The translations under genes and the position numbers were made by a program. Shown one piece after another: positions 1 to 5,873 of a stretch of DNA of 7,770 nucleotides. The DNA is from Candidatus Gorgonimonas leptogorgiae (GTDB lineage: Bacteria > Pseudomonadota > Gammaproteobacteria > Pseudomonadales > Endozoicomonadaceae): assembly GCA_929200515.1 (NCBI GenBank), contig CAKNAD010000005.1, positions 1-7,770 of the forward strand, in the 5' to 3' direction. The notes below the pieces were generated by a model. The model saw only the letters and a program-made list of their open reading frames with translations, did no database searches and was not told the DNA's origin. Within the stretch, counting starts at the first letter, position 1, and every line of letters starts with the position of its first letter.

Positions 1-50
1 AAAACTTATAATCACTTGCTGAAAACCCGCATTTCCAACTTCCACGTGTA

Positions 51-56
51 TATAAT
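51..56 (+). promoter_or_regulatory. Candidate -10 promoter element of the first gene
   Basis: A perfect TATAAT lies 26 bases before the start codon at 83, with a TG dinucleotide two bases upstream of it (47-48), which is close to an extended -10. I see no convincing -35 hexamer at 16-18 bases upstream. Transcription would begin near 63 and give a leader of about 20 bases. TATAAT occurs often by chance in DNA this AT-rich, so the call is tentative. Confidence 0.35.
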
Positions 57-82
57 TACACTAAAATAACAAGAATAATATT

Positions 83-1528
83 ATGCCTATAGATTTACCA
101 ACTCCAGTAGTAACTACTGTTAATGATCATCCGGTATCTTATGTAGAATCGCAAAAGTTACCTCCTTCATATTCACAAATTGACTTAAATGAAGAAAAAA
201 TTATATATAAACAGCCCGCATCAATAAAAAATTTACCAAACAATTACAATAGTTTATCTGATTTAATGATTTCTGGTTATGTAGTTAATCAGGATTATAA
301 AAATAATATTGTATCTTTTAATACAAATGTAGCAGAAAATTATGCAGCTTTTTTTGACGATTCTAATTGTATAGGTACATCACTATGTATAAAGCCAATG
401 GTCAAAATTGTTAATAAAGATAAGCTAATAAGTAAAATTAATCTAAAAAATATATGTTCTTTGCCATTGGAAACTATATATCTTAGTTCCGATAACCAAA
501 AACTATTACTTACTTTTATGAACAATAAAAATAATAAGGAAGTATATTTAGTAGAAAATAGTAATTCACAATCAGAGCTTACAGCAAACGCTAATTTTAA
601 TAAAGTAACTAAACTTTCGCCTCCATTAAAAGACATTAGTTCGGTATCTTTTGATGATAATAATAATATCATTGCTACAGGTATTAACAATGGTACTGTA
701 GATGTATATACAGAAAATGATAGCAATTGGAACCTAGAGACGACATTAACTGTCGATGGTGTTTATGATGTTATCTTTAGTGATTCAAGGTCATGTTTGT
801 ATGCATTATCGCGGAGAAATATTTTTGACAAGAAACAATATATTCTTAGTGTTTATCTTATAAATAATAAATTTAAATTAGCAGGAGAAACAGAAGGCAC
901 AACCTGTTATCCAAATGATATAGATTTTGCTCATGAAACTATGGTTTTTATTAATAATAAAACGCTAACAATAAAAAGCTTAATAAATAATATTGAGGTA
1001 TCTACAGATTTTGAGAATAAGTTAATAATTGCACGTTTTATTCCAGAAACAAAGGATATTTTATTATTTAATGATAAACGACAAATGTACCTATTAAAAT
1101 GTAATGACTTTGAAAAATTATCTTATTGTATTAAAGATACTAAAAAACTAAGTGTTGTAATTAAAAATGCTTACTTTGATTCTAACGATAAAAATAATTT
1201 AAAAATAATAGTCAACAACACAAATAAAAATGATATATATATTATGCTAGCAGGAGGGATTTGTGGAAATATACCTGGATCATTTGTGGGAATTCATACT
1301 AGTATGCACTTTATAAAAAATACTAGCATAGCTAACTTTTTTAAAGGGTTTGCTATAGGTAGTATACCTGTACTTGTATCTCAAGCATTAGGTATATTTT
1401 TAGGATTTGTCGTAAAAGATATATATGATGCAAGCCAGACTAAAAAAATAACCTTACAACCAGATGGTTCACACCCTAAGTTAGAAAATTTGTATTATAA
1501 AATAAATAAAAATAACAATGAATACTAA
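83..1528 (+). CDS. Unrecognised WD40-like beta-propeller protein with PPxY motif and C-terminal hydrophobic pair
   Basis: I do not recognise this 481-residue protein as a named family. Residues 1-50 are proline-rich and hold a PPSY motif (27-30). From about 129 to 340 there are recurring units roughly 40-55 residues apart (near 129, 185, 227, 277 and 314). They have the WD40-like pattern of a hydrophobic strand, D/N-rich turn, second strand, G-T-V-type turn and third strand; the clearest is 185-212, with ISSVSF, IIATG and GTVDVY. Residues 384-405 and 421-445 are hydrophobic and glycine-rich, separated by a short basic segment, and could form a membrane hairpin. The tail (450-481) is polar with a final run of N, E and Y. 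There is no N-terminal signal peptide. The start is supported by the candidate -10 upstream, but the ribosome binding site is weak (AAGAA). The gene overlaps the next one by 11 bases, which suggests co-transcription. The architecture would suit a secreted effector or scaffold protein; that is inference. Confidence 0.8.
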   Translation: MPIDLPTPVVTTVNDHPVSYVESQKLPPSYSQIDLNEEKIIYKQPASIKNLPNNYNSLSDLMISGYVVNQDYKNNIVSFNTNVAENYAAFFDDSNCIGTSLCIKPMVKIVNKDKLISKINLKNICSLPLETIYLSSDNQKLLLTFMNNKNNKEVYLVENSNSQSELTANANFNKVTKLSPPLKDISSVSFDDNNNIIATGINNGTVDVYTENDSNWNLETTLTVDGVYDVIFSDSRSCLYALSRRNIFDKKQYILSVYLINNKFKLAGETEGTTCYPNDIDFAHETMVFINNKTLTIKSLINNIEVSTDFENKLIIARFIPETKDILLFNDKRQMYLLKCNDFEKLSYCIKDTKKLSVVIKNAYFDSNDKNNLKIIVNNTNKNDIYIMLAGGICGNIPGSFVGIHTSMHFIKNTSIANFFKGFAIGSIPVLVSQALGIFLGFVVKDIYDASQTKKITLQPDGSHPKLENLYYKINKNNNEY

Positions 1529-2921
1529 AGAACCACTGTTAGATTTTACTATAAAATCTAACAGTATAGAAAATTTAACTAATATTAAACAAAATGATTT
1601 AACCTCAACCTTTAATAAAAAAACAATTAAAATTGTTGTTGCCTCTCGGCAATACAGAGACGGAAGCATTCTTGCTCGTGGTTATGGTGATGTAGCCTCT
1701 GGAGTCAGAGGATTAGAGTATTTAAGAAAAATATATCCAGCCGCAAAATTTAGTTTTATTTTTGAACATTTTGCAGATAGCAAGAAAGAATTTTTAAAGC
1801 TAAAAGCTATTACCACTATTTCCGATGTCAAAACCTATGTTTTAAATGGCAAAATAAAAGAGTATGCTCAGTTTCAGAGTCAACCATGGCAACAACAACA
1901 TCAAGAAAATAAAGTTAATCAATTACTACAAGAAGCAGATTTTATTTTTCATGCTCCATCTGGTTTGATCGCTCCTTTAACATCTAGTCATGGAGAATAT
2001 GCTCACAAAACAATAGGAGTTTCAGAATACGAGAAGGCTACTGGTTTCTATAGCAAAGATGATCCCCATGGAATTGCAAGCTTTAATATGGGATTAACTT
2101 ATAATCGTATATACCTATCTGAGCCTATAATCTATAAAAAGCAATTTCAAGATAATATATTGCGTAAGTATTGTAGAAATCCCATATTAAATAATCAAGT
2201 AAAATACAGTAAAAATAATTTTTATTTTCATTATGATCATGATATTAATTCTTTAGTGAAAATGGTAAGAATTATGCTTCTAATAGAAAGTGGATGTAGT
2301 AAAAATATTGTTTTAGTAAGTACTAATAATTTTTATATAAAAACATTTAAACAGGAAGAATTTAAAAATTTTTTATTAAAATGTTGTCCATTCCAAACTG
2401 TTAAAATCTATGTAACTAATAATAATGGTAAGTATGTAGAGTTTATTATTTATGAGAATCCCCAAGGGAAAGATGTAAAAAACATTCATTTAATCACTGC
2501 TACTAAATTGAGTAATAATGACTTTAAACTTTTACAAAAAGGCTCTGTAATAAATTATAGCACTGGAGATATCAGTACATCTGATGTTTTAGCCTTAGAT
2601 AAGCTTCCAATTTTTGGAGTATTCAAAAAAAAATGCGTCTTTCTATCTTTGCTAGATAAAATAAAGGATTTTTGTATGATTGCTGGTAATGAACAATATC
2701 AAGACTGTATTAATGTATGGGAGCTTGCTGCTTCGAATTTTACAAGAGAAGCAAAAGATAGATTTCCAAAAAAGTCACCTGTAGAGATAAATTCATTGCA
2801 AAAATTACGTAGCCTTAAATGGAAAGCGTTTGAGCTTAAATTTACTAGTTGGTTAAAAGAGAATAATCAAACAGAGTCATTTATACGCGATAAAGCAGAA
2901 GCAATTATCGCTATTCAATAA
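1518..2921 (+). CDS. Putative GT-B-like glycosyltransferase, paralogue A of a tandem pair
   Basis: This 467-residue soluble-looking protein has no signal peptide or membrane segment. Residues 37-74 form a beta strand (IKIVVASRQ), then GYGDVASG (55-62) and an amphipathic helix ending LRKIYP. The pattern recalls the N-terminal GDV...L...YP segment of GT9/heptosyltransferase-type GT-B enzymes. A second strand with HAPSGL (145-150) ends the presumed first Rossmann domain. Residues 321-382 carry a strand, an L-x-L-L helix, then STGDISTSDVLAL (348-360) and KLPIF (362-366). This resembles the nucleotide-sugar side of GT-B folds, where an S/G-rich turn precedes a helix and a G-x-P-like strand. A Q/H/E-rich segment lies at 123-140. 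The start overlaps the previous gene by 11 bases, has no visible Shine-Dalgarno, and is supported by alignment with the paralogue from Met1. The glycosyltransferase role is inferred from pattern only; another Rossmann-type protein is possible. Confidence 0.8.
   Translation: MNTKEPLLDFTIKSNSIENLTNIKQNDLTSTFNKKTIKIVVASRQYRDGSILARGYGDVASGVRGLEYLRKIYPAAKFSFIFEHFADSKKEFLKLKAITTISDVKTYVLNGKIKEYAQFQSQPWQQQHQENKVNQLLQEADFIFHAPSGLIAPLTSSHGEYAHKTIGVSEYEKATGFYSKDDPHGIASFNMGLTYNRIYLSEPIIYKKQFQDNILRKYCRNPILNNQVKYSKNNFYFHYDHDINSLVKMVRIMLLIESGCSKNIVLVSTNNFYIKTFKQEEFKNFLLKCCPFQTVKIYVTNNNGKYVEFIIYENPQGKDVKNIHLITATKLSNNDFKLLQKGSVINYSTGDISTSDVLALDKLPIFGVFKKKCVFLSLLDKIKDFCMIAGNEQYQDCINVWELAASNFTREAKDRFPKKSPVEINSLQKLRSLKWKAFELKFTSWLKENNQTESFIRDKAEAIIAIQ
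1535..1565. repeat. Perfect 14-bp inverted repeat with 3-base loop inside a coding start
   Basis: Bases 1535-1548 are the exact reverse complement of 1552-1565, with CTA between them. The hairpin begins 17 bases after the A of the ATG at 1518 and covers codons 6-16. The corresponding stretch of the paralogue (from about 3039) encodes similar residues but has no such dyad. No T-tract follows on either strand, so it does not look like a standard intrinsic terminator. It could fold in mRNA near the ribosome entry site or act as a protein-binding site; neither can be told from sequence. Confidence 0.85.
2373..2460 (+). repeat. Near-identical island shared by the tandem paralogues (copy 1 of island 1)
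   Basis: This 88-base stretch matches 3877-3964 with only two mismatches (at 2393 and 2408), although the two genes are 72% identical overall at protein level. The encoded segment contains CCPFQTVKIYV and NNNGKYVEF. Silent third positions are almost all unchanged here, unlike in flanking codons. Confidence 0.85.
2799..2887 (+). repeat. Near-identical island shared by the tandem paralogues (copy 1 of island 2)
   Basis: This 89-base stretch matches 4303-4391 with two mismatches. It encodes the near-C-terminal block with KLRSLKW, AFELKFTSWL and NNQTESFIR. It is flanked on the left by codons where the two proteins differ strongly (around residues 410-419), so the identity is patchy. Confidence 0.85.
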
Positions 2922-2967
2922 AATTCTATACGCTCTGGCATTTATAAATACGGGGCATGCTTAAAAA

Positions 2968-2984
2968 TATAATAGCATAATAGC
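2968..2984 (+). promoter_or_regulatory. Candidate -10 element overlapping an 8-bp tandem repeat
   Basis: In the 100-base gap between the paralogues, TATAAT (2968-2973) overlaps two exact head-to-tail copies of ATAATAGC (2969-2976 and 2977-2984), the second of which continues into a T-run. No good -35 hexamer stands 16-18 bases upstream. The element lies about 40 bases before the third gene's start codon, a reasonable distance for its own promoter. The T-rich flank and the weak TTAAAAA/TTTTTAA pairing here are not GC-rich enough to call a terminator for the preceding gene. Confidence 0.25.
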
Positions 2985-3008
2985 TTTTTAAAACCTACAA
3001 GTATGTAA

Positions 3009-3013
3009 AAGGA
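3009..3013 (+). promoter_or_regulatory. Ribosome binding site of the third gene
   Basis: AAGGA stands eight bases before the ATG at 3022 and fixes that start. It contrasts with the preceding paralogue, whose start at 1518 has no recognisable Shine-Dalgarno and relies on overlap with the upstream gene. The two copies are therefore probably translated differently. Confidence 0.7.
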
Positions 3014-3021
3014 AAATAAAA

Positions 3022-4428
3022 ATGAACACTACAGAAATAGTTTTAAATTTTAATATAAAACTTAAGGATACAGAGAATTTAAGTGAAGTTAAATACAATA
3101 GTTTAACTTCAACTGTTAATAAAAAAGCAATTAAAATTGTTGTTGCTACTCGTCAATATATGGCAAAAAGTATGATTGCTCGTGGTTATGGTGATGTAGC
3201 ATCTGGAGTCAGAGAATTAGAATATTTAAGAAAAATATATCCCTCAGCAAAAATTAGTTTTGTTTTTGAGCATTTTGCAGCTAGCAAAGAAGAGCTTTTA
3301 AAGCTAAAAGCTATTACCACTATTCCTGATGTCAAAACCTATGTTTTAAATGGAAAAATAAACAATAATATTCGGCTTCAGGATCAAGAATGGCAACAAG
3401 AACATCAAGAAAATGAAGTTAATCAATTACTGCAAGAAGCAAGTTTTATTTTTCATGGTCCATCTGGTTTAATCTCTCCTTTAAAATATAGTGAGGGAGA
3501 ATATGCTCAAAAAACAGTAGGAGTTTCAGAATATGATCTAGATTCTGGTTATTATAGTAAAAATGACCAGCATGGAATTTCAAGCTTTGATATGGGATTA
3601 GCTTTTAATCGTATATACCTATCTGAGACTATATTTCATAAAAAGCAATTTCAAGATAATATGTTGCGTAAGTATTGTAGAAACCCTATATTAGACAATC
3701 AAGAAAATGATAGTAAACATAAATTTTATTTTTCTTATGATCATAATATTAAATCTTTAGCACAAATGGTAAGGATTATGATGCTAATAGAAGGCAATTG
3801 TAGTAAAAATATTGTTTTAGTGACTGGCAATGATTTTTATCTAGAAGAATTTCAACAGGATTGTTTTAAAGATTTATTATTAAAATGTTGTCCATTTCAA
3901 ACTGTTAAAATATATGTAACTAATAATAATGGTAAGTATGTAGAGTTTATTATTTATGAGAATCTCCAAGGTAAAGATATAAAAAATATTCATTTAATTG
4001 CTCCTGCTCAATTAAGTAATAATGATTTTAAACTTTTACAAAAAGGATCTATACTAAATTATAGTTCTGGAGATATCAGCACATCAGATGTTTTAGCCTT
4101 AGGTAAACTTCCAATTTTTAAAATATACAAAAAAACAGCTTTCTTTCGAGCATTTTTAGAAAAAATAGATAATTTTTGTATGTTAGCGGGTAATGAGCAA
4201 TATCAAGACTTTATTAACACATGGTTGATTGCCGTTTCAAATTTTACAAAAAAAGGAAAACATATACTTCTAACAAAGTCACCTGTAGAAATAGATTCAT
4301 TACAAAAATTACGTAGCCTTAAATGGCAAGCGTTTGAGCTTAAATTTACTAGTTGGTTAAAAGAGAATAATCAAACAGAGTCGTTTATACGTAATCAAAC
4401 CGAAGCGATTATTACAAAAACTGCTTAG
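3022..4428 (+). CDS. Putative GT-B-like glycosyltransferase, paralogue B of a tandem pair
   Basis: This 468-residue protein aligns end to end and without gaps with the product of the gene just upstream (335 of 467 positions identical by hand count). It keeps every segment on which the GT-B suggestion rests: IKIVVATRQ (37-45), RGYGDVASG (54-62), HGPSGL (145-150), SSGDISTSDVLAL (348-360) and KLPIF (362-366). It also keeps the C-terminal block with KLRSLKW and FTSWLKENN. Differences cluster at residues 1-30, 114-123, 171-174, 229-248, 268-281, 367-378 and 402-418, which would be surface loops or specificity regions. No signal peptide or membrane segment is visible. It has its own ribosome binding site and a possible promoter in the preceding gap, so expression may be separate from its sister. 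Both copies have intact frames. The function is unknown and glycosyl transfer is inference. Confidence 0.82.
   Translation: MNTTEIVLNFNIKLKDTENLSEVKYNSLTSTVNKKAIKIVVATRQYMAKSMIARGYGDVASGVRELEYLRKIYPSAKISFVFEHFAASKEELLKLKAITTIPDVKTYVLNGKINNNIRLQDQEWQQEHQENEVNQLLQEASFIFHGPSGLISPLKYSEGEYAQKTVGVSEYDLDSGYYSKNDQHGISSFDMGLAFNRIYLSETIFHKKQFQDNMLRKYCRNPILDNQENDSKHKFYFSYDHNIKSLAQMVRIMMLIEGNCSKNIVLVTGNDFYLEEFQQDCFKDLLLKCCPFQTVKIYVTNNNGKYVEFIIYENLQGKDIKNIHLIAPAQLSNNDFKLLQKGSILNYSSGDISTSDVLALGKLPIFKIYKKTAFFRAFLEKIDNFCMLAGNEQYQDFINTWLIAVSNFTKKGKHILLTKSPVEIDSLQKLRSLKWQAFELKFTSWLKENNQTESFIRNQTEAIITKTA
3877..3964 (+). repeat. Near-identical island shared by the tandem paralogues (copy 2 of island 1)
   Basis: Partner of 2373-2460, at a constant offset of 1504 bases, differing at 3897 and 3912 only. 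Confidence 0.85.
4303..4391 (+). repeat. Near-identical island shared by the tandem paralogues (copy 2 of island 2)
   Basis: Partner of 2799-2887 at the same 1504-base offset. One mismatch changes Lys436 to Gln; the other is silent. Confidence 0.85.
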
Positions 4429-4688
4429 TAATTAAAGTTACGCTTTAGAGCAAATTAGATACGATTAATATTGAAATAATTAAAGTAATCACTTAGCTAT
4501 TATTTTCATAACGCTGATTTTTATTATTGTTAAAATAACTTAACAGTAGACAAAAAACAAATAATAACTTGACATTATAGTGCATAATATTAACAATTTA
4601 TATTGATGTATTACATTAAAAATTATTGTACTTTATAAATTAATACATAACTTTTCTAATTAATTAATAAAAATAACTAAGGAATAAC
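4429..4688 (+). other. Very AT-rich 260-bp intergenic spacer
   Basis: No open frame of note and no strong terminator lies here. It holds a small dyad, TGTTAA-6 bases-TTAACA (4528-4545). It also holds a perfect TTGACA (4569-4574) overlapped by the short dyad ATTAT/ATAAT (4574-4588), but no matching -10 sits at 16-18 bases from that TTGACA. Lower down there is a TAAT-repeat tract near 4657-4669. The segment probably carries the promoter of the exported LicD-like gene, with an upstream region of unusual A+T content that could attract nucleoid proteins. Confidence 0.5.
4679..4683 (+). promoter_or_regulatory. Ribosome binding site of the exported LicD-like gene
   Basis: AAGGA lies five bases before the ATG at 4689. 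A second ATG follows directly at 4692, so either could be used; the difference is one residue before the signal peptide. Confidence 0.65.
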
Positions 4689-5690
4689 ATGATGATATTA
4701 TTTAAGATAAAATATTTTTTGCTATTATTAATAAATATATTTTTAATAACAGCTAGTAATAATAGCTATGCTAGTAATGATCAACAAATTATAAATAATA
4801 CTAAGGATAATATAAAGCATAATTTAAATGGTGAAATATTTATAAAAAAACTTCCAGAGTCTATATTAAATATTTATAAAAAAGATCCTATGACTTTTTA
4901 TATTCCAGGAAATGAGCTGTTTTCTGAGCCTTTGCAATTATTAATATTACAAGACTTAATAAAAAAAACTGTTGACGTTTTTAATGAATTCGGGGTAGAG
5001 TTTTGGCTTGCAGAAAATACTTTTTTAGAATATTTAAGGTTTAACAGCTTGGCTCCTTGGGCATATCATGCAAGTTTTGCTATAGATCATAACGCTATTA
5101 AAAAAAATATTAAAAGTATAACAAAAGCACTTAAAAAACAAGGTATTGAGTTTGATGGGTTTGATCGCATCAATACTTTAAAGCATGTTCCTTATTTAAA
5201 GTTTACTACGCAAGAATTTTGTAAAATTATAAAAAAATATGAACCTTCTTTTTCAAATGATGAGTTAACAAAAAAAAGTGTGCAATTAAGCTATCAATTT
5301 ATTGAAATAGATTTATATCCTTTTGCTATACGTCAATCTGGTATATATAATTTAATAGAATATCTTCATGATGCTTTTGTTCAATTAGGAGGTAGTAAAA
5401 ATGGTTATTATATTGACGATGTTTTCCCTTTGCGACAGGTAAAATTAAACGACATTGATGTTAACATTATAAAAAGATCACATGCAATGTTAGAGATCAA
5501 AGAATATTTAACTAATGTTTATTCAGTGCATGCTGGGCATACCATATGCACTAACTCATCTCCCTTAAAAATAAAAGATATACGTAAGCACTATGATTTT
5601 TTAGACATGATAAAGAATTTTTTAACATTTACATTTAAAGATCAATTTCACGGGATGTCTACAACTTACCAGGAGATTTTAAATAAATAA
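4689..5690 (+). CDS. Exported LicD/fukutin-like protein with degenerate metal-binding site
   Basis: The 333-residue product starts with a Sec signal peptide: a lysine near the start, a hydrophobic core (about residues 9-22) and a likely cleavage after Ala28 (SYA-S). Residues 91-135 follow the LicD/fukutin pattern: a helix, then VEFWLAENTFLEYLR (103-117) in place of the usual Y/F-W-L-x-x-G-T-L-L-G-x-x-R, then APW (122-124). The family normally continues PW-D-D-D-I-D; here it reads PW-A-Y-H-A-S, so the acidic cluster is lost and the conserved glycines are replaced. FIEIDLYPF (204-212) and DDVFPLRQV (243-251) followed by EYLTNVY (272-278) match later LicD segments. LicD members transfer phosphorylcholine and similar groups to surface glycans; fukutin relatives modify glycans in the eukaryotic Golgi. 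Here, secretion plus the lost acidic cluster suggests a pseudoenzyme or altered chemistry in the periplasm or outside. It converges with accC. Fold assignment is moderately secure; activity is unknown. Confidence 0.78.
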   Translation: MMILFKIKYFLLLLINIFLITASNNSYASNDQQIINNTKDNIKHNLNGEIFIKKLPESILNIYKKDPMTFYIPGNELFSEPLQLLILQDLIKKTVDVFNEFGVEFWLAENTFLEYLRFNSLAPWAYHASFAIDHNAIKKNIKSITKALKKQGIEFDGFDRINTLKHVPYLKFTTQEFCKIIKKYEPSFSNDELTKKSVQLSYQFIEIDLYPFAIRQSGIYNLIEYLHDAFVQLGGSKNGYYIDDVFPLRQVKLNDIDVNIIKRSHAMLEIKEYLTNVYSVHAGHTICTNSSPLKIKDIRKHYDFLDMIKNFLTFTFKDQFHGMSTTYQEILNK

Positions 5691-5712
5691 TATTGTTAGC
5701 TAATAACAATAT
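5690..5712. terminator. AT-rich hairpin at the end of the LicD-like gene
   Basis: A perfect 9-bp stem (ATATTGTTA with TAACAATAT) and a 5-base loop begins on the last base of the stop codon. The stem has only one G-C pair and no T-tract follows, so it is a weak terminator at best and may instead protect the mRNA 3' end. Confidence 0.35.
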
Positions 5713-5769
5713 GTTCGATGAAAAATAAATTCAGTAAAGTTAGATAAAAAAACATTGATTGACATATTA

Positions 5770-5803
5770 TTTCAACGCAAAAAGCATTGTTTTTGTGTTG
5801 AAA
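5770..5803. terminator. 14-bp hairpin between convergent genes, possible bidirectional terminator
   Basis: TTTCAACGCAAAAA pairs with TTTTTGTGTTGAAA across a 6-base loop, with one G-T wobble. It lies between the ends of two convergent genes (stops at 5690 and 5874), where a shared terminator is expected. Downstream on the plus strand the DNA is T-rich but has no immediate uninterrupted T-run, and on the minus strand A residues follow the stem. The structure is clear; its terminator role is likely but not certain. Confidence 0.5.
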
Positions 5804-5873
5804 AATTACATTTTCTTTGTTTAGTATTCTTTATTTTAATAAATTTTAAAGAGTCTAACTCAGGTTATTTACT

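Noticed and set aside
1..69. Open frame from the window edge to a TAA, which could be the tail of an upstream gene.
   Set aside because: Only 22 codons, no recognisable motif, and an open stretch of this length is expected fairly often by chance; a second frame is open in the same region too.
340..726. 128-codon minus-strand open frame with hydrophobic content.
   Set aside because: Lies wholly inside the propeller gene on the opposite strand, has no ribosome binding site or family resemblance, and its composition mirrors the sense gene.
1481..1669. 62-codon minus-strand open frame across the overlap of the first two genes.
   Set aside because: Antisense to two supported genes; low-complexity hydrophobic product typical of an AT-rich shadow frame.
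4569..4574. TTGACA upstream of the LicD-like gene as a firm promoter call.
   Set aside because: The nearest TATAAT-like hexamers are about 8-10 or 23 bases away, so the spacing is wrong; noted only within the spacer description.
5759..5764. Perfect TTGACA in the convergent spacer, as a possible promoter.
   Set aside because: No -10-like hexamer at 16-18 bases downstream and no plus-strand gene follows; the segment runs into the hairpin at 5770.
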